64,000 bases of DNA, taken from Immersiella caudata (Eukaryota > Ascomycota > Sordariomycetes > Sordariales > Lasiosphaeriaceae). A program made the translations under genes and the position numbers. The stretch lies in assembly GCA_030512335.1 (NCBI GenBank), contig JAULSU010000005.1, positions 620,001 to 684,000 of the forward strand, read 5' to 3'. Below are positions 43,282-55,142 of this stretch, one piece after another; the stretch's first letter is position 1; each line of letters begins with the position of its first letter. Under the pieces are notes generated by a model. It did no database searches. It was not told the origin of the DNA and worked only from the letters and a program-made list of their open reading frames with translations.

Positions 43282-44961
43282 TCAACATGGGTAGTCGATG
43301 TCCTCTACCCCTGAGTCTAGCGCGATGGACGTCGACTCAGGTTTTGCTGTGGTTCTGAGGCCGAACAGCAAGCGCAAAACCTCGACTGTTTTGGTCCCAT
43401 CTTTTATCGCCCCGTGTCCCCATCCAGCTTTTCCCTCGAGCAAGACGCAGTTCCTCACCTTCCTCGCCGTCGATAGAGACAAGTCAAAGTCAACATACAT
43501 GTCCTCTCTGTAGGCCAGAGCGCGGACAGGAACCTGGTTCTTAGCCAATTGCCCCTCGTCATACAGTGCTGGCCAGTCATCCTTTGCCGCAAGCACGCCC
43601 GCCACCCCCTTGAACGCGCCGACGGCGGACCCGCTGGTCGAGAACATGAATGGATAGATCATCTCGCCAGAGAAGAACACCCTCCCGCTACCGCCCGACT
43701 CATGTTCCCAGCCGGACCCAGTGGGTTCCAGCCAGGAAAATTCGCCTCTCCCGTAGGCCCGCCCTACCTCCTCGGCCCCCCAACCAGACACTGCGCCAGG
43801 CGAATGGCAGTAGATTGCCTCGTGGAGGACGCCGTACAGCGGTCTTTCGTGCAGCCGGAAGCCCTGCGATGACTGGCCGCTCTTTTTCGACTGGGACTGC
43901 AATGCAGCATACTTTTGGACGGTCTTGTCGCTCAAGTGGCCACCCTCGCCCCCAATGTCCCCCACCATGCATCCAATCAGCGCATGCACCCTTTCGAAAG
44001 CAGGCGGCCGCGCCCCGACCGCTCGGCTCGCCGTGGCTGCCCCAAAACAGCGCCCCAGCGTCATGAAGGTCTGCGCCGTCAGCTTATGCCGCCCCTTGCA
44101 ACCTTCGACGCGGTAGGAGTACTCGTGCGACCGGAGGTGGACGACAACGCGGCGGACCATTTCGACGTCGCCAGGGTATGCTTGGTAGTATGCCTCGTTG
44201 CATTCGGCGACGCGTCGGTACAGTCTCTTGTAGACTTCATGCGGACCATTCCCCAGAGGTGCGAGTCCTGCTGTCAAGTACACAGCCGCAAGCGCTGTTG
44301 GGAGGAAGGACAAGTACGTGAGAGCGATCCACCCTCCGAAGGACTGGCCGAGGATGGTCCATTTGACCCTCTTGCCGGTGCAGCTGTCGGCGGAGATGAT
44401 CTGGGACAGGCAAAGTCGGATGGCTTCGAGGTCTCTCGTGATGTTGTCTTGCCTGAAGAAAGACAGGTACGAAGCTTGGTCAGCGGCCGACGCGCCGATG
44501 ACGCTGAGGTGAGCGTCGTCAACGAAGGGTCGGCTGCGGCCCGTCCCGCGATAGTCGACATACAGCACCTGGTAACCCTGCTCCAGAGCAAACCTGTTTA
44601 GCTCCGGGATCCGCTGGTGGTTGTTGCCGTCGCCGGGGCCGCCGCAGAGGTAGAGCATGAACGGACGGCGTCGAAGGATGCGCTTCCAGTTGGCCCGGCT
44701 CCACTCTTTCACCCAGTCGTCGAGATAGCTGTCGCCAATGGCATCGGAGGGAGCGTCGTGGGCGTAGACGAGCTTCGCATGCAGTGTCAGAGTGTCGGTC
44801 TTGATTAAGGGTTTCCGGTGATCCAAAGGGACGTCGAACCAGAGCGACATAGATCGGAATCCAGTCGCACCACCCTCGTCCTCCGTATGAGTAGGCTCGC
44901 TCGCCATAGTCGCCGGCTTGATATTGCTCCATTCGGGAGAAGGCATTCTGAAGTTTGTCAT
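43282..44961 (-). CDS. Prolyl-iminopeptidase-like alpha/beta hydrolase (peptidase S33)
   Basis: Single exon, 559 aa. ATG at 44961; a later Met (MASEPTHTEDEGG, residue 19) could also start it. Catalytic landmarks: LCGGPGDGN (oxyanion HGGPG-type loop), DYRGTGRS, the nucleophile elbow GQSFGGW, a late Asp (REDMYVDFD) and the His in KAGWGHGAIKDG. A large cap domain lies between elbow and C-terminus. There is no signal peptide, so it is probably cytosolic. It removes N-terminal proline or similar residues from peptides. Confidence 0.85.
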   Translation of the reverse strand: MTNFRMPSPEWSNIKPATMASEPTHTEDEGGATGFRSMSLWFDVPLDHRKPLIKTDTLTLHAKLVYAHDAPSDAIGDSYLDDWVKEWSRANWKRILRRRPFMLYLCGGPGDGNNHQRIPELNRFALEQGYQVLYVDYRGTGRSRPFVDDAHLSVIGASAADQASYLSFFRQDNITRDLEAIRLCLSQIISADSCTGKRVKWTILGQSFGGWIALTYLSFLPTALAAVYLTAGLAPLGNGPHEVYKRLYRRVAECNEAYYQAYPGDVEMVRRVVVHLRSHEYSYRVEGCKGRHKLTAQTFMTLGRCFGAATASRAVGARPPAFERVHALIGCMVGDIGGEGGHLSDKTVQKYAALQSQSKKSGQSSQGFRLHERPLYGVLHEAIYCHSPGAVSGWGAEEVGRAYGRGEFSWLEPTGSGWEHESGGSGRVFFSGEMIYPFMFSTSGSAVGAFKGVAGVLAAKDDWPALYDEGQLAKNQVPVRALAYREDMYVDFDLSLSTARKVRNCVLLEGKAGWGHGAIKDGTKTVEVLRLLFGLRTTAKPESTSIALDSGVEDIDYPC

Positions 44962-47900
44962 CTTCGAGCAACCTTGGGCTTGCTGTTTGGGTCAGGGTCA
45001 AGGAGAGAATTCCTTGGAGATGATATACGGAAAACCCAAGCACCTGCCAGCCTGATATCAAAGACCTAGGAGCCGACTCAAAGGTGACCCGTGGCACCCC
45101 CAACCTATTTCTGGCTGCGCATCAGGTTTTATTTCCACCAGCAGCCCTGTACCCAGCGAGACGGTGGTACTGGCCATCATGTTTACCGAGTATCAGGGCC
45201 AGGATGTGCGAACACAGTGGGAGGATGAGCACAGAGCCTGCTCCGCTCCGGTCGGCGGGGCTGTTATTAGCGGTTAGACTTGTCACTGTCGATAACACTT
45301 CCCTTCAAGCTCGTACCGCGGCGCAACGACTGGGTCTCACAAGCCACCCGGAGAACCTAGTACCGTGGCTTCTGGCCATATAAACTACAAAGGAGTGCTA
45401 TAGCAGAACGCGTGAGGAATACGGACTTTCCCGACCAGGGTCCACGTCGCTGGCCACGAAGCGAGCTTGGTAGCAAGGGTACCGAACGGGCGCGTCTGCC
45501 CCTGCGTTACCAGGGCACGGACGACCTGTTTGTGGTCGCGAGCACAGCTAGTTTGGCTTTGGTGGGCCCGAGAAACTTGGGAAGTCGAGAGGATCCATTT
45601 CGGATTTGGCCGTCACCGGTCACCAGGCAACAACAGCGGACGCTTTTGTTGGCGGGTCAAGGCGACAGGCTTTGCTGCGCCGGTGAGCGACGGGGCCAAG
45701 TTCTCTGCAGAGACGGGGCCGGCCAAAGTCCTGGATCGCAAGTTGAGTGGGTCAGATCGCACTCGGTCAGCGCGGCCAAGCTTCAACAAAGGACCCAGTC
45801 GCCGGCACAAAATATGCAAAGGAGACATCGGACGGTCTTACTCATGCCGTCATGATCATCAGCTAGCGGCTCACCTGCCGGCCACATTTAGAAGTGGCCC
45901 CCGTGCGTCGTGAAGCCGAGGATGGGATGAGAGGCAGAGGTGTCGCATCGTTCCGGACTTTGTGCGCTACGTTTCGGGTCATTGTGGTTGGGTGCGGAAG
46001 AGTGGACACGATGCGGGAGTAGTACCCCTGACAATAATGAAGGCCGTTAGCTGCCAGTCTCTGTGGGGTCACGTCACCCAGTCTCACTTTGGACAGCGCC
46101 TTGCAGGTTCGCTTCTAGAAACCGCAACGTTCTAGCGGCATCGCGTCCTGAAAAGGTTCTGTGCCCCCCCAAAAAAACCAGAGCCTCCATGCCACAACGG
46201 GACAGCGGCCGATTTCTACTGCTCCGCACATCCCGCGCCCAACCATCGTTCGGAACAAACTGGGTCTCGGTATTGCGAACCATCGGCACCGTCCGACCAT
46301 CAACCTGGAAGCGGTTTCTACTTTGCCCTCACCGCCAGAGATAAAAACAGCACGCAACCGCCCCATGTCGCACCCGGCCCACAGCTGTATCATCACGCCC
46401 CCACTGTGCTGTCAATGCGTGGTAGGTACCGGGTCGGGTGCCACAGCATTTGGTCGCAGCAACGCTTCCAGCGCAGTATTGGCTCCACACGCACCGTGAT
46501 CCTTCATCTGAGTCGCAGGCCAAGGCGAAGAGCCGGGAGTGCGGCGTCACAGAACACCGTATGCATCCCTAGAATGTAACTGGGCGCCACGTGTGACGTC
46601 TCGTCCCCCACGTGTGTCAAGCGCTGACCCACGCCGCTGGACGACATCGAAAATCCCTGTGCGGATCTAAACGAAGTCGCGAAGCGCATCTGCGCCCCGG
46701 CTCGATAGCCGATATTCGGAGAGAAAGGGGGCGGGTGCTTCCTGACCTTGCAGTCGGGATAATGATTCATTACGACTAGGTGCAGTTGGGGTTACTGTGC
46801 CGTGATGCAGCCGTTGTCTGGGAGAACGGAATTCCGTCTGCGAATCAGCCTCTGCTGGTTGGGCCTAAGAGACGGTACCCAGCCAGCAGTTTGACAGGTC
46901 TGACAAATCCAGAGGTGCAGCCGGTCAGCCGGTGCTGATGCTGTGCTACGTGACAGGCGCTGTTGCCATCACACGGCGAGGACAACTTCACTCCTCACAC
47001 GATGGGACGACAATGGGACGATGAGACAGCACGGATGCCTAGCAAGCCGCCATATTAGCACCCGCAGGATGGCAAGGACAAAGTACAGCAAAAATACCGC
47101 CTTGCAATTTCTCCATTGTACTCAACCCCTGCCAAACCGGAATTCCATACCACCTCTCCCATGGCCGCCGCACTCTTACCTTGAGCTCTCCACTATGCTG
47201 ATTCCTTCCTGGCACCCATAGGATTCCCGACCGTTTACTCCCTGGCAATCTACATGGATGTTCCCTGTTGAAAGTGCAACATTTCCCGACCCGGTCCGGT
47301 TGGGACGAAAACATTGGCGATAGGCCCGCAGAGTTCATGATGAATCATGCAATCAGCGAGTTTAACCCGTGGGTATATCAGCAGCCTGATATGATATTCC
47401 TCCATGCCTTATAACTTGAATCAATTCCAGTTTTTTCTCATCACGCGCGGGTAGCCACGCACAGAAAGTGACAAGTCATCGGCGTCAGGAAAGCTTCGCA
47501 CTGAGTCTGTGTTCTCCCGCGGTGTGGGCTGAACCCACTTCGCTTCATGGACCCCTGTCAGTTGACGGTCATGATTGTCACGCCCACGAGCACAGTGGTT
47601 GTGATGTGCTCTGGCCCACCATCGAGACACGGCCGCCACGGACGTGTCCTTGATTTTCAACGCTCACCGGAGACTCTACGACTAGCTGCGATGATACTGA
47701 AAGGGGAAGATAACCCCCAAGTGGGCTCTGAGTTACATGATTGCTGATCATTGGCACCATGTCCATGGTGTATCCGGGCTGAATATGCTCCACCACTCAA
47801 CAGCCGTCAATGAAAAGAAAGTTGACTGCAAATATACGCGGAGCTTGGGCTTGATGGTTATGGAATCAAAGAAATCATGTCCCGTTCTATATTAACCACC

Positions 47901-48539
47901 AAGCTCTTCTTGTGGACTAGATGCAGGCGGGGTTTCACGCTTATCACGCCTCACTCATTGTTTGTGCCCTGATCCTTTGCAACAAGAATCCGCCGACTTC
48001 CAGTGTTACCGATGCGTGGGGATGTGGGGGGCAGCAGAGAAGTCTCTACGGCCTGAGTGTTGTACCGCATAGACCTCCTGATGCAGGAGCGAGCCTAACG
48101 AACACTTCAGCTGTGCTGTGTAGATCCTCCGGGTTGGCGCGCTTCCTCCCACGTCCATGCGCTGATCACCAGGGCTGCCAATGCAACGGGACACGTCGGT
48201 GTGATACCCTGAGCCCCGTGCCGGTGACCCGCGTTGAAAAAGCGCTGGAAAAGAATGAGGATATCATTGCACCCAAGGTCAGTCTGAAGTGCCATATGTG
48301 CGGAGTATCATACATGACAACCTGTCGGTTCGTTGCTTTTCCCCAGAAAACAAAAGCCATCCATTTCAAAGGAACATTACCACAACTCCTTCGTACTCCG
48401 GCAATAGGGGGATTGTACAACCCGTTACCGTGCTGAAAGCAAATTCAACTGCTGCCCTGACCTTCCACGGCACAGCGTTTCGCTATCACTGAACCATCGT
48501 GTTTCCGTTGTGTCGCTTTTAACATTTCTCCTGTGCAAA
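44962..48539. other. Gene-poor stretch of 3.6 kb
   Basis: Many overlapping ORFs of 60-150 codons on both strands, none with a domain, codon bias or believable intron pattern. Contains the promoter of the aminopeptidase gene and the 3' flank of ISU1. The only candidate I list separately is a cysteine-rich ORF at 47921. Confidence 0.45.
47921..48436 (+). CDS. Doubtful cysteine-rich ORF
   Basis: An ATG 35 bp after a TATA-like TTCTATATTAA opens 171 codons. The N-terminus is weakly signal-like (YHASLIVCALILCNK) and there are several clustered cysteines (CADHQGCQCNGTRRC; KCHMCGVSYMTTC). No family is recognised and no homologous motif is visible. It could be a small secreted protein or chance. Confidence 0.2.
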   Translation: MQAGFHAYHASLIVCALILCNKNPPTSSVTDAWGCGGQQRSLYGLSVVPHRPPDAGASLTNTSAVLCRSSGLARFLPRPCADHQGCQCNGTRRCDTLSPVPVTRVEKALEKNEDIIAPKVSLKCHMCGVSYMTTCRFVAFPQKTKAIHFKGTLPQLLRTPAIGGLYNPLPC

Positions 48540-49670
48540 TTATGCGGCCATGGCCTCAAGCTTTTGCTCCCTTCCCCCGAGATTGGTAGGCTTCACGTTC
48601 GGGTTCTTCTTGTAGTAGTTGTTGATCGCCGACTTGATCGCATCCTCGGCCAGCATGCTGCAGTGCAGCTTAACCGGTGGCAAGCACTAGACGAGTCAGT
48701 AATCGTAGCGTATGCGAACAAACATATCCACGTACCAGCTCCTTTGCAATCTCGGTATTCTTGACCTTTGATGCCTCTTCCAGCGTCATGCCCCGGACGA
48801 GTTCGGTAAGGTAGCTTGATGATGCACTGTCATCCATGTCAGCATTTTGCCCAGAAATGTGAGCCCAAAAATGATATTGTTTTCTCGCCCTAAGCACCCA
48901 ACCGCTTCGATCGTGACGAGAGGGTTCAACCGCCACTCGACGGTGATGCCAGATTGTGTCGGTTCCGTGGAAGTGGGGCAGTGTCAGAATCGGACCTTGC
49001 CCTCTGCATCGCGAACCAGCCGGGAATCCGCGAGGTGGCTGAAACTGCCTTCAGAATGAAGCAATCTCCTGCGCCGAATCGCTGCGATCCCTGGTTCCAC
49101 TGAGGGGTTGCGCGACACGCATATCGCTGCAGAGATTCCGTTCTTTGGCCAGACCCGCACCGACCCACGACAACCAAATGTTCCAGAGTGCGGACAAGAT
49201 AGGGTGCTGGAAAGTGCTCCTTACATAGCTGAGCCGCAGCCGAAGGTCTTGAATCGGACGTCGCTGATTACTTGTGTCTCGGGGTCAACCTTGATGTGCA
49301 ACCGCATGACGTCGCCGCACTGTTTGTTTCTTCGTTAGAATCCGCCCAGAACAACCCCTACTGGAAGGCAGTGAAACATACAGCTGGTGCGCCGACCAGA
49401 CCCTCGCCAACGGAAGCATCGGACTTGTCGAGCGTGCCCACATTTCTCGGCCGAGAGTAGTCTGGAGTTCGCAAATTAGCACCCCTATCTAGAAACCAAC
49501 AAGGAGCGACGCAAAAGGGTAAGCATACGATCAAGGACCTTCTCGTGGTAGCTTCGTCGTGCGGTAAAGGCGATAGCAGGGGAGAGTTGTCGAGCAACGG
49601 GGATCGCGACGGGACGTAGGGACGCGGCCAAAGCCCGACCCGAGAGCGCGCGAACAGATCTGGAGAGCAT
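48540..49670 (-). CDS. ISU1: Mitochondrial iron-sulfur cluster scaffold Isu1 (IscU)
   Basis: Five exons, 49670-49529, 49461-49382, 49319-49225, 48826-48736, 48686-48540; 555 nt, 184 aa, frame intact. Residues 1-42 form a basic, Ser/Ala/Arg-rich mitochondrial targeting sequence. Then comes the IscU core: [16 protein letters not shown], the three cluster-ligand cysteines in [18 protein letters not shown] and KLHCSML, and the Hsp70-binding LPPVK. It assembles [2Fe-2S] clusters with Nfs1, Isd11 and frataxin in the matrix. Four introns are short (49-67 nt) except one of 398 nt (49224-48827). Head-to-head with UBP14. Confidence 0.93.
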
Positions 49671-50571
49671 TTTGGCTCTGTGGGCGTATTGGATAGGTTT
49701 GGCGAGTAAATACAGGCTGTAGTCAATTGATCTGGTCGTAGGGAACTGTCGCAGATGGTGTCGCGAAGGGTTGCGAGGTTGGGAGGTTCGGTAGCAAGCG
49801 AGAGAATCGACACAATCGAGTTTGCTAAAAGTTCCTGGGATTTGCGGGACTTGTCGATGACCGAAGAGGCGACTTTGGGAGTGGAGATGGTCGGTGCTTG
49901 ACTAACAAAAGCGGGTCATTTGATGCGTTGAATTTGCGAATGGGTGTTAGCGCGGCTTATCAGATCCGCTAATCAGATCCAACGCACCCACGCTCCAGAG
50001 CGTCATTCCGACGTCGGTCGGCTGGAGCTCGGTTCTCCCCATGCTCGCGGAGATAAGATGGATCTGATACGAAAACCAATGCCTTCCGTAGCCGTAGTTC
50101 GTTTTCTCGCATTCTCAACCGCTGCCTCTGAACAGCAAAGCTCATCTTTGGACTGGGAGTATTTCTAATCTGCTTGGAAATCGTTTTCTTGCATTTCCGA
50201 CTACACGACTTAAGATGCGCGCTCCACTTCTTCACTGTCACTGTCACGATTAGTTGGCTGTTTCAATCTAGCATTCGCAAACAGCAGGCGCTCTTAGTTT
50301 GGTTTCTTCGCGTTAAGATCTGTTAGGTTCGACGGCATCCGTCTCTGACACGACCGTGCAAGCTGGGTACCGCACGGGCCATCTGTACCTGGCGTGCAAC
50401 TGCAACACTCCATCGCGGGGCTGGTTTTGCCCCACGTCTGCCTGGAGTGCTGTGTGAAGCTTCGATTCCATTCTCAGAACCTCTGCCCAATTACCATTGC
50501 TGTCCCCAAACCTGGTGCTCTTCCAGCTCTGAATAACTGCGTGGAGTCCAACCCGTCCCCAAGACAGCAAG
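49671..50571. promoter_or_regulatory. Divergent ISU1/UBP14 promoter region
   Basis: Gene-free 0.9 kb between two genes transcribed outward, so both promoters must lie here. No other feature recognised. Confidence 0.5.
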
Positions 50572-53078
50572 ATGGCGTGCCCACACATCGGGCCCGCAAG
50601 TACGTCTTCTCTCCCTGGATCTTCCTTGGCGCCATTTGAACTCCAGCTGACCTCAACAGGCCTCCAGAAGCCGACGCCTAACGACTCTGTCTACCGCGAG
50701 GATTGCACTCAGTGCTTCAATTCGATCGTAGGTCCAGCCGTGGTTTTCTCCCGGGTTTCAATAGGCTGACCTGCCTCCTACCAGGACGACCCCGCGGGCC
50801 TTGACCTCTGTTTGAAGTGCTTCAATGGAGGATGCGCTGGCGAACGAGCGCACGCGAAGCTGCATAGTACTGCGCGAGGACATCCGCTTGTCCTGAACAT
50901 CCGCCGCACCCGCAAGATCATCGAGCGCGATGAGCCCCCGCTCAAGATGTCGAAGCTGGCAATCGCTGCCGAGACCGAGGCCGACCGCTACAACACCATC
51001 TTGACTGTCAAATGCTTGGAGTGTGGCGTAGACAATATTGACAAGGAGGACCCCGCCATTGCACCGATTGTGGAGGGTGTTATGAACGCCAACACCTTTT
51101 CGCGGAAAGAGGAGGTGAAGGCCTGGGAACAGGAGCTGACCAGCTGCGAGCACATCCTCACGATGCAGCAGGGTGAACCGCGCAAGATTGCCTCCCAGAA
51201 CCTCGGTCACTGCTCAAAGTGTGATCTGAACGAGAACCTGTGGCTCTGTCTAGAATGCGGGAACTTGGGTTGCGGGCGAGCACAGTTCGGCGGAGTCAGC
51301 GGTAACTCCCACGCCTTGGCTCACTCAAAAGAGACGGCGCACGGCGTTGCAGTGAAGTTGGGCTCGATTACACCGGAGGGAGGCGCCGACGTATACTGCT
51401 ATACATGTGACGAAGAGCGAATCGACGAGAACCTGTCGACACACCTGGCGAACTGGGGAATCATCCTTTCGGAGCGCCAGAAGACGGAAAAGAGCTTGAC
51501 AGAGATGCAGATCGAACAGAACCTGCGGTGGGAATTCTCAATGACGACAGAAGACGGCAAGGAACTTGTCCCGTTGTTCGGCCCCGGTCTGACGGGCTTG
51601 AAGAACCTCGGGAACAGCTGCTATCTCGCAAGCATTCTGCAGTGTCTCTACGACATCCCATCCTTTCAGAAACGATACAATGGAGACCTTCCCCTCCCAA
51701 GCGTTGAAGATCCAGGACAGGACCTCGAGACCCAGTTGCGGAAAATTGGCGATGGTCTCCTCTCTGGCAGGTACTCCAAGCCCGATTCGGATGTCACAGT
51801 ATCGGAGCACTCGTCAGAAGTACCTCACCAAAAGGGTCTGGCCCCTTCGATGTTGAAGCATCTCATCGGACGCGGCCACGCCGAATTCTCCACTATGCGC
51901 CAGCAAGATGCTTTCGAGCTCTTGCAACACCTCATCAAGCTGATCACTCGCTCAAGACACCCCGAAGAGCTCGGCGACCCCACGAAACCCATGCGATTTG
52001 TTATGGAACAGCGCCTCCAGTGCCTCAGCTGCAAGAAGGTGCGCTACAGCAGCAACGAGCAGGATAGCATTTTCATCGATGTCCCTCTGGAAAAGCTTCC
52101 GGCAGAAGAGGGCGAAGAACCGAAGTACAAACCCGTGAGCTTGAAGCAATGTTTAGACAACTTGACAGCGTCTGAGGTTGTCGAGTTGACCTGCGCGTCG
52201 TGCCAGAGCAAGGATGGGTTCTCCAAGCGCCAACTCTTTAAGACGTTTCCTGAAGTTCTCGTTGTCAACGCTAGAAAGATGGCAGTCGTCAACTGGGTTC
52301 CTGTCAAGGTTGACGTTCCCATCATTGTGGACGAAGAGTCGTTTGCTTTAGATGCTTATCTCTCCGAAGGACAGCAGCCGGATGAGGAAGCGCTTCCGGA
52401 AGATGCAGCAAGTAGCACCCCGGCTTTCGTTCCCCACGCCGAATCCCTCGCCACCCTCGAGGCGATGGGCTTCCCTCGTGTGCGATGCGAGAAGGCTCTC
52501 CACGCAACTGGAAACAGCGATGCCAACGCAGCAATGGAGTGGCTGTTCGGGCATATGGAGGATCCCGATATCGACGTTCCTCTTGATCTTGGAGCTGCGA
52601 AGCCGGTGGAAGCAGCTGATCCGGAGAAGCTGGCAATGCTCGAGTCAATGGGCCTCGGAGGACCCCGGGCAACCAAGGCGCTCAAGGAGACAAATGGTGA
52701 TGTTGAGCGGGCTATCGAGTGGCTCTTCAGTCACCCCGACGACGAAGGCGACAGTGGAGAGGCGGATCAGGCCGGGGAAGATGCACCCAAGAGCGACACC
52801 TTGGCAGGAAGCAGCGAGCTTCCGGCAAACTTCCAGCTTCAGTCGATTGTGTGCCACAAGGGCACAAGTATCCACGCCGGGTAGGCACAGCCGGGTTGTG
52901 ACGAATGTGATTTCAGGGCGCTAACAATAATCTCTCTAGGCACTACGTCGCGTTTATCCGCAAGAAGCTGGGTGAGGAGACGTCCTGGGTCTTGTTCAAC
53001 GACGAGAAGGTTGTCAAGATCGTGGATGTTGAGGAGATGAAAAAGTTTGCCTATGTTTACTTCTTCAAGCGTGTTTGA
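50572..53078 (+). CDS. UBP14: Ubiquitin C-terminal hydrolase Ubp14 (USP5/isopeptidase T)
   Basis: Four exons, 50572-50599, 50660-50727, 50785-52880, 52940-53078; 2331 nt, 776 aa. N-terminal cryptic Zn-UBP (CTQCFNS.., CLKCFNGGC), then the canonical Zn-UBP finger (CSKCDLNENLWLCLECGNLGCGR, HALAHSKETAHGV). The USP catalytic domain has GLKNLGNSCYLASILQ (catalytic Cys near residue 311), MRQQDAFELL and CLSCKKVRY. It contains two UBA domains (about 585-625 and 640-685) and the His box in HAGHYVAFIRK across the last intron. The enzyme disassembles unanchored polyubiquitin chains and so supports proteasome function. All catalytic parts are present and the length is usual for the family. Confidence 0.95.
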
Positions 53079-53399
53079 GGGTCTACGGGCGTTCTGGGGT
53101 GATTCAACGTCCCTACATCATAAAAACATAGTCACAGGCATGTAAAAATAGAGGATCCAGGGTAGCACGCATAGTGCTCATCGGCATGGGTCTCAGCACC
53201 ACCTGTCATTCAACACGTTTTGGGCGCGACTGTTCAGCGCCATGCAGGACTAAAAATATCACAAACAGCGAAATATACCTAACAGAGAAACCCATATGCC
53301 CGTCTGTTCTCCCATAAATTGCGCCGACATTCCATAACGCCGAGCCCAGGTTTCCCGATCATTTATGTAACCCTTAGCATCGCCCGTCTCCTGGATCGT
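53079..53399. other. Convergent intergenic UBP14/MAD2
   Basis: 3' flanks only; nothing else seen. Confidence 0.5.
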
Positions 53400-54159
53400 T
53401 CAGTCCGCCAACCTGTAACTCACGAGGGTATCGACCCGGTGGTTCGCCGTGCTAAAGCCACGGAGCTGCACCCGCTCACCGTTGACGATATCTTTGGCAT
53501 CGCTATCCCCCCACTCCACGGGCACCTCACTGTCCGCATCTGCGTACACCAACACGTTAAACGTGCAATCCCCCGCCAATTGCGGGAGAAACGTCACCGA
53601 CGCGGTAATCTGCCTGAATATCGCCGCAATCTCCGCTTGTATCTCCGCCTCTGTCTTCTCCGCCGGCGCCGCAGCAGGCGACTGGTTCTCGTCCCCGCCT
53701 GCCGTGCTTCCCGTCTTCGATTTTGACTTTGACGACTTGCTCTTGAAGATCTGCACGTCAAACTGCCATCGCTCCACGTGTTCTCCGGTGTCCTTGTTCG
53801 TGATGACGATTACGAGCTTGGAGATCTTTCCGCCGACCATCCACTTGTCGAGCTGCGACATGATCTTTTTGATGTAGGCGCGGACTTGGTCGTCGGAGGA
53901 GACGAGCATGTTGAGGCCGTATTTTTTTACGGCGGTGAAGTCTTCGGCGGGGTAGACGCCTCGCTGGAAGAGGATGGTGTGGATGGAGTATTGGAACTGG
54001 AGGAAGGGGGAGAGGTTAGCGGAGGGATTGTGAAGGGTGTGGGAAGGGGATGGGAATGGATGGACTCACGAACTCGGCGACGAGCTTGGCGCTACCTTTT
54101 AGGGAGAGCTTGTGGACTTTGGATTTATCCTTTTCTGAAGGGGGCGCTGCGGAAGCCAT
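53400..54159 (-). CDS. MAD2: Spindle assembly checkpoint protein Mad2 (HORMA domain)
   Basis: Two exons, 54159-54070 and 53996-53400; 228 aa. HORMA fold: LSLKGSAKLVAEFFQYSIHTILFQRGVYP, then VKKYGLNMLVSSDDQVRAYIKKIM, ISKLVIVI, and the C-terminal safety-belt region ending in VQLRGFSTANHRVDTLVSYRL. Mad2 binds Mad1 and Cdc20 at unattached kinetochores and inhibits APC/C. A Ser/Lys then Pro/Ala-rich loop (about residues 105-130) is longer than in yeast. The single 73-nt intron is canonical. Confidence 0.93.
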
Positions 54160-54461
54160 TTTGGGCGATTGATTGTCGGCGCGCTCGTTCGTGATGCTCG
54201 TGGGATGGTTGAGGGTTGGAGGTTGAGATTTGTTTACTCCTTCGGGCAGTTTGCGGTCAGGGTTGTCAGGGGTTGCGGGACTGCTGTTGGAGGGGTCGCT
54301 GCTTGGGGCGTTGCCGAAGTTCAGCCGTAGGGTGGGGCAAAGCCTGCATATCCTTGCATCATCGCTTGGCATTTTTGGCCGCGCTGGTCGCGCCTCCTTC
54401 ATGCAACTGTATTTGTACTGCGACTGATGCTACCTATCATTCACTTTCCATCCAAACCATC

Positions 54462-55142
54462 TCAGTGGTCCGCCTCCTTGAACGTCTTAATGACAGAAGG
54501 GCGCGCAGCCAACTTCCCCAACCACTCCTTCACGAGCGGGAACTCGTCCACGCTATACTCATCAGGGAGCGCCCGCTCGACCGTCTTTTGCCAGGGGATG
54601 AAGCTGAGGTCCGCAAATGAAAGCTTGTTTCCAACCAGCCATGGTCCATCACCCTCACCACCATAAATCTCCTTCTGCTTCTCCAACCACCCCTCAAGCA
54701 CCCCCGTCACCCGCTTGATCTCCTTGACGTATCGCGCAACGGCGCTGGGCAGCTGCTCAGGATGGAACTTGGTGAACCAAACGGCCTGGCCGTAGTACGG
54801 TCCCTGGCCCGTCGTTTGGAAAAACAGCCACTGTTTGGCGTGGTATGCTTCGGGGGTACCGGCCGGGAACGAGAGCTTGTGCTCCTTGTCGTAGCGCTCG
54901 ACCAGGTATTCGACTATGGCGCCGGATTCCCAGAGTGTGAGGTCGAGGTTGGGATCCTGGATGGAGGGGAGGCGGCCGTTCGGGTTGATGGCGAGGTATC
55001 CTGGATTCTTGACTTCAGCCCACGCGACGGGGACGACTTCATACGGAAGGCCGAGCTCCTCGAGGAGGATTCGCACCTTAGGCGGGTTGGGGCCGCCATT
55101 CCCCCAGAGCTTGATGGGCTTGAGGTCGGAGTAGGCGCTCAT
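54462..55142 (-). CDS. Glutathione S-transferase, Ure2/GTT-like
   Basis: Single exon, 226 aa; ATG at 55142. Thioredoxin-like N-domain: PIKLWGNGGPNPPKVRILLEELGLPYE, NPNGRLPSIQD (cis-Pro) and LWESGAIVEYL (glutathione-binding Glu-Ser). C-terminal helical domain: WLFFQTTGQGPYYGQ, FADLSFIPW, RPSV. The FQTTGQGPYYGQ segment is typical of the fungal Ure2p-like GST class. It lacks the prion-type Asn-rich N-terminus, so it is an enzyme rather than a nitrogen regulator. Confidence 0.92.
   Translation of the reverse strand: MSAYSDLKPIKLWGNGGPNPPKVRILLEELGLPYEVVPVAWAEVKNPGYLAINPNGRLPSIQDPNLDLTLWESGAIVEYLVERYDKEHKLSFPAGTPEAYHAKQWLFFQTTGQGPYYGQAVWFTKFHPEQLPSAVARYVKEIKRVTGVLEGWLEKQKEIYGGEGDGPWLVGNKLSFADLSFIPWQKTVERALPDEYSVDEFPLVKEWLGKLAARPSVIKTFKEADH

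Noticed and set aside
44519..45103. Upstream minus-strand ORF overlapping the aminopeptidase start
   Set aside because: Its C-terminal part is an out-of-frame reading of the aminopeptidase exon.
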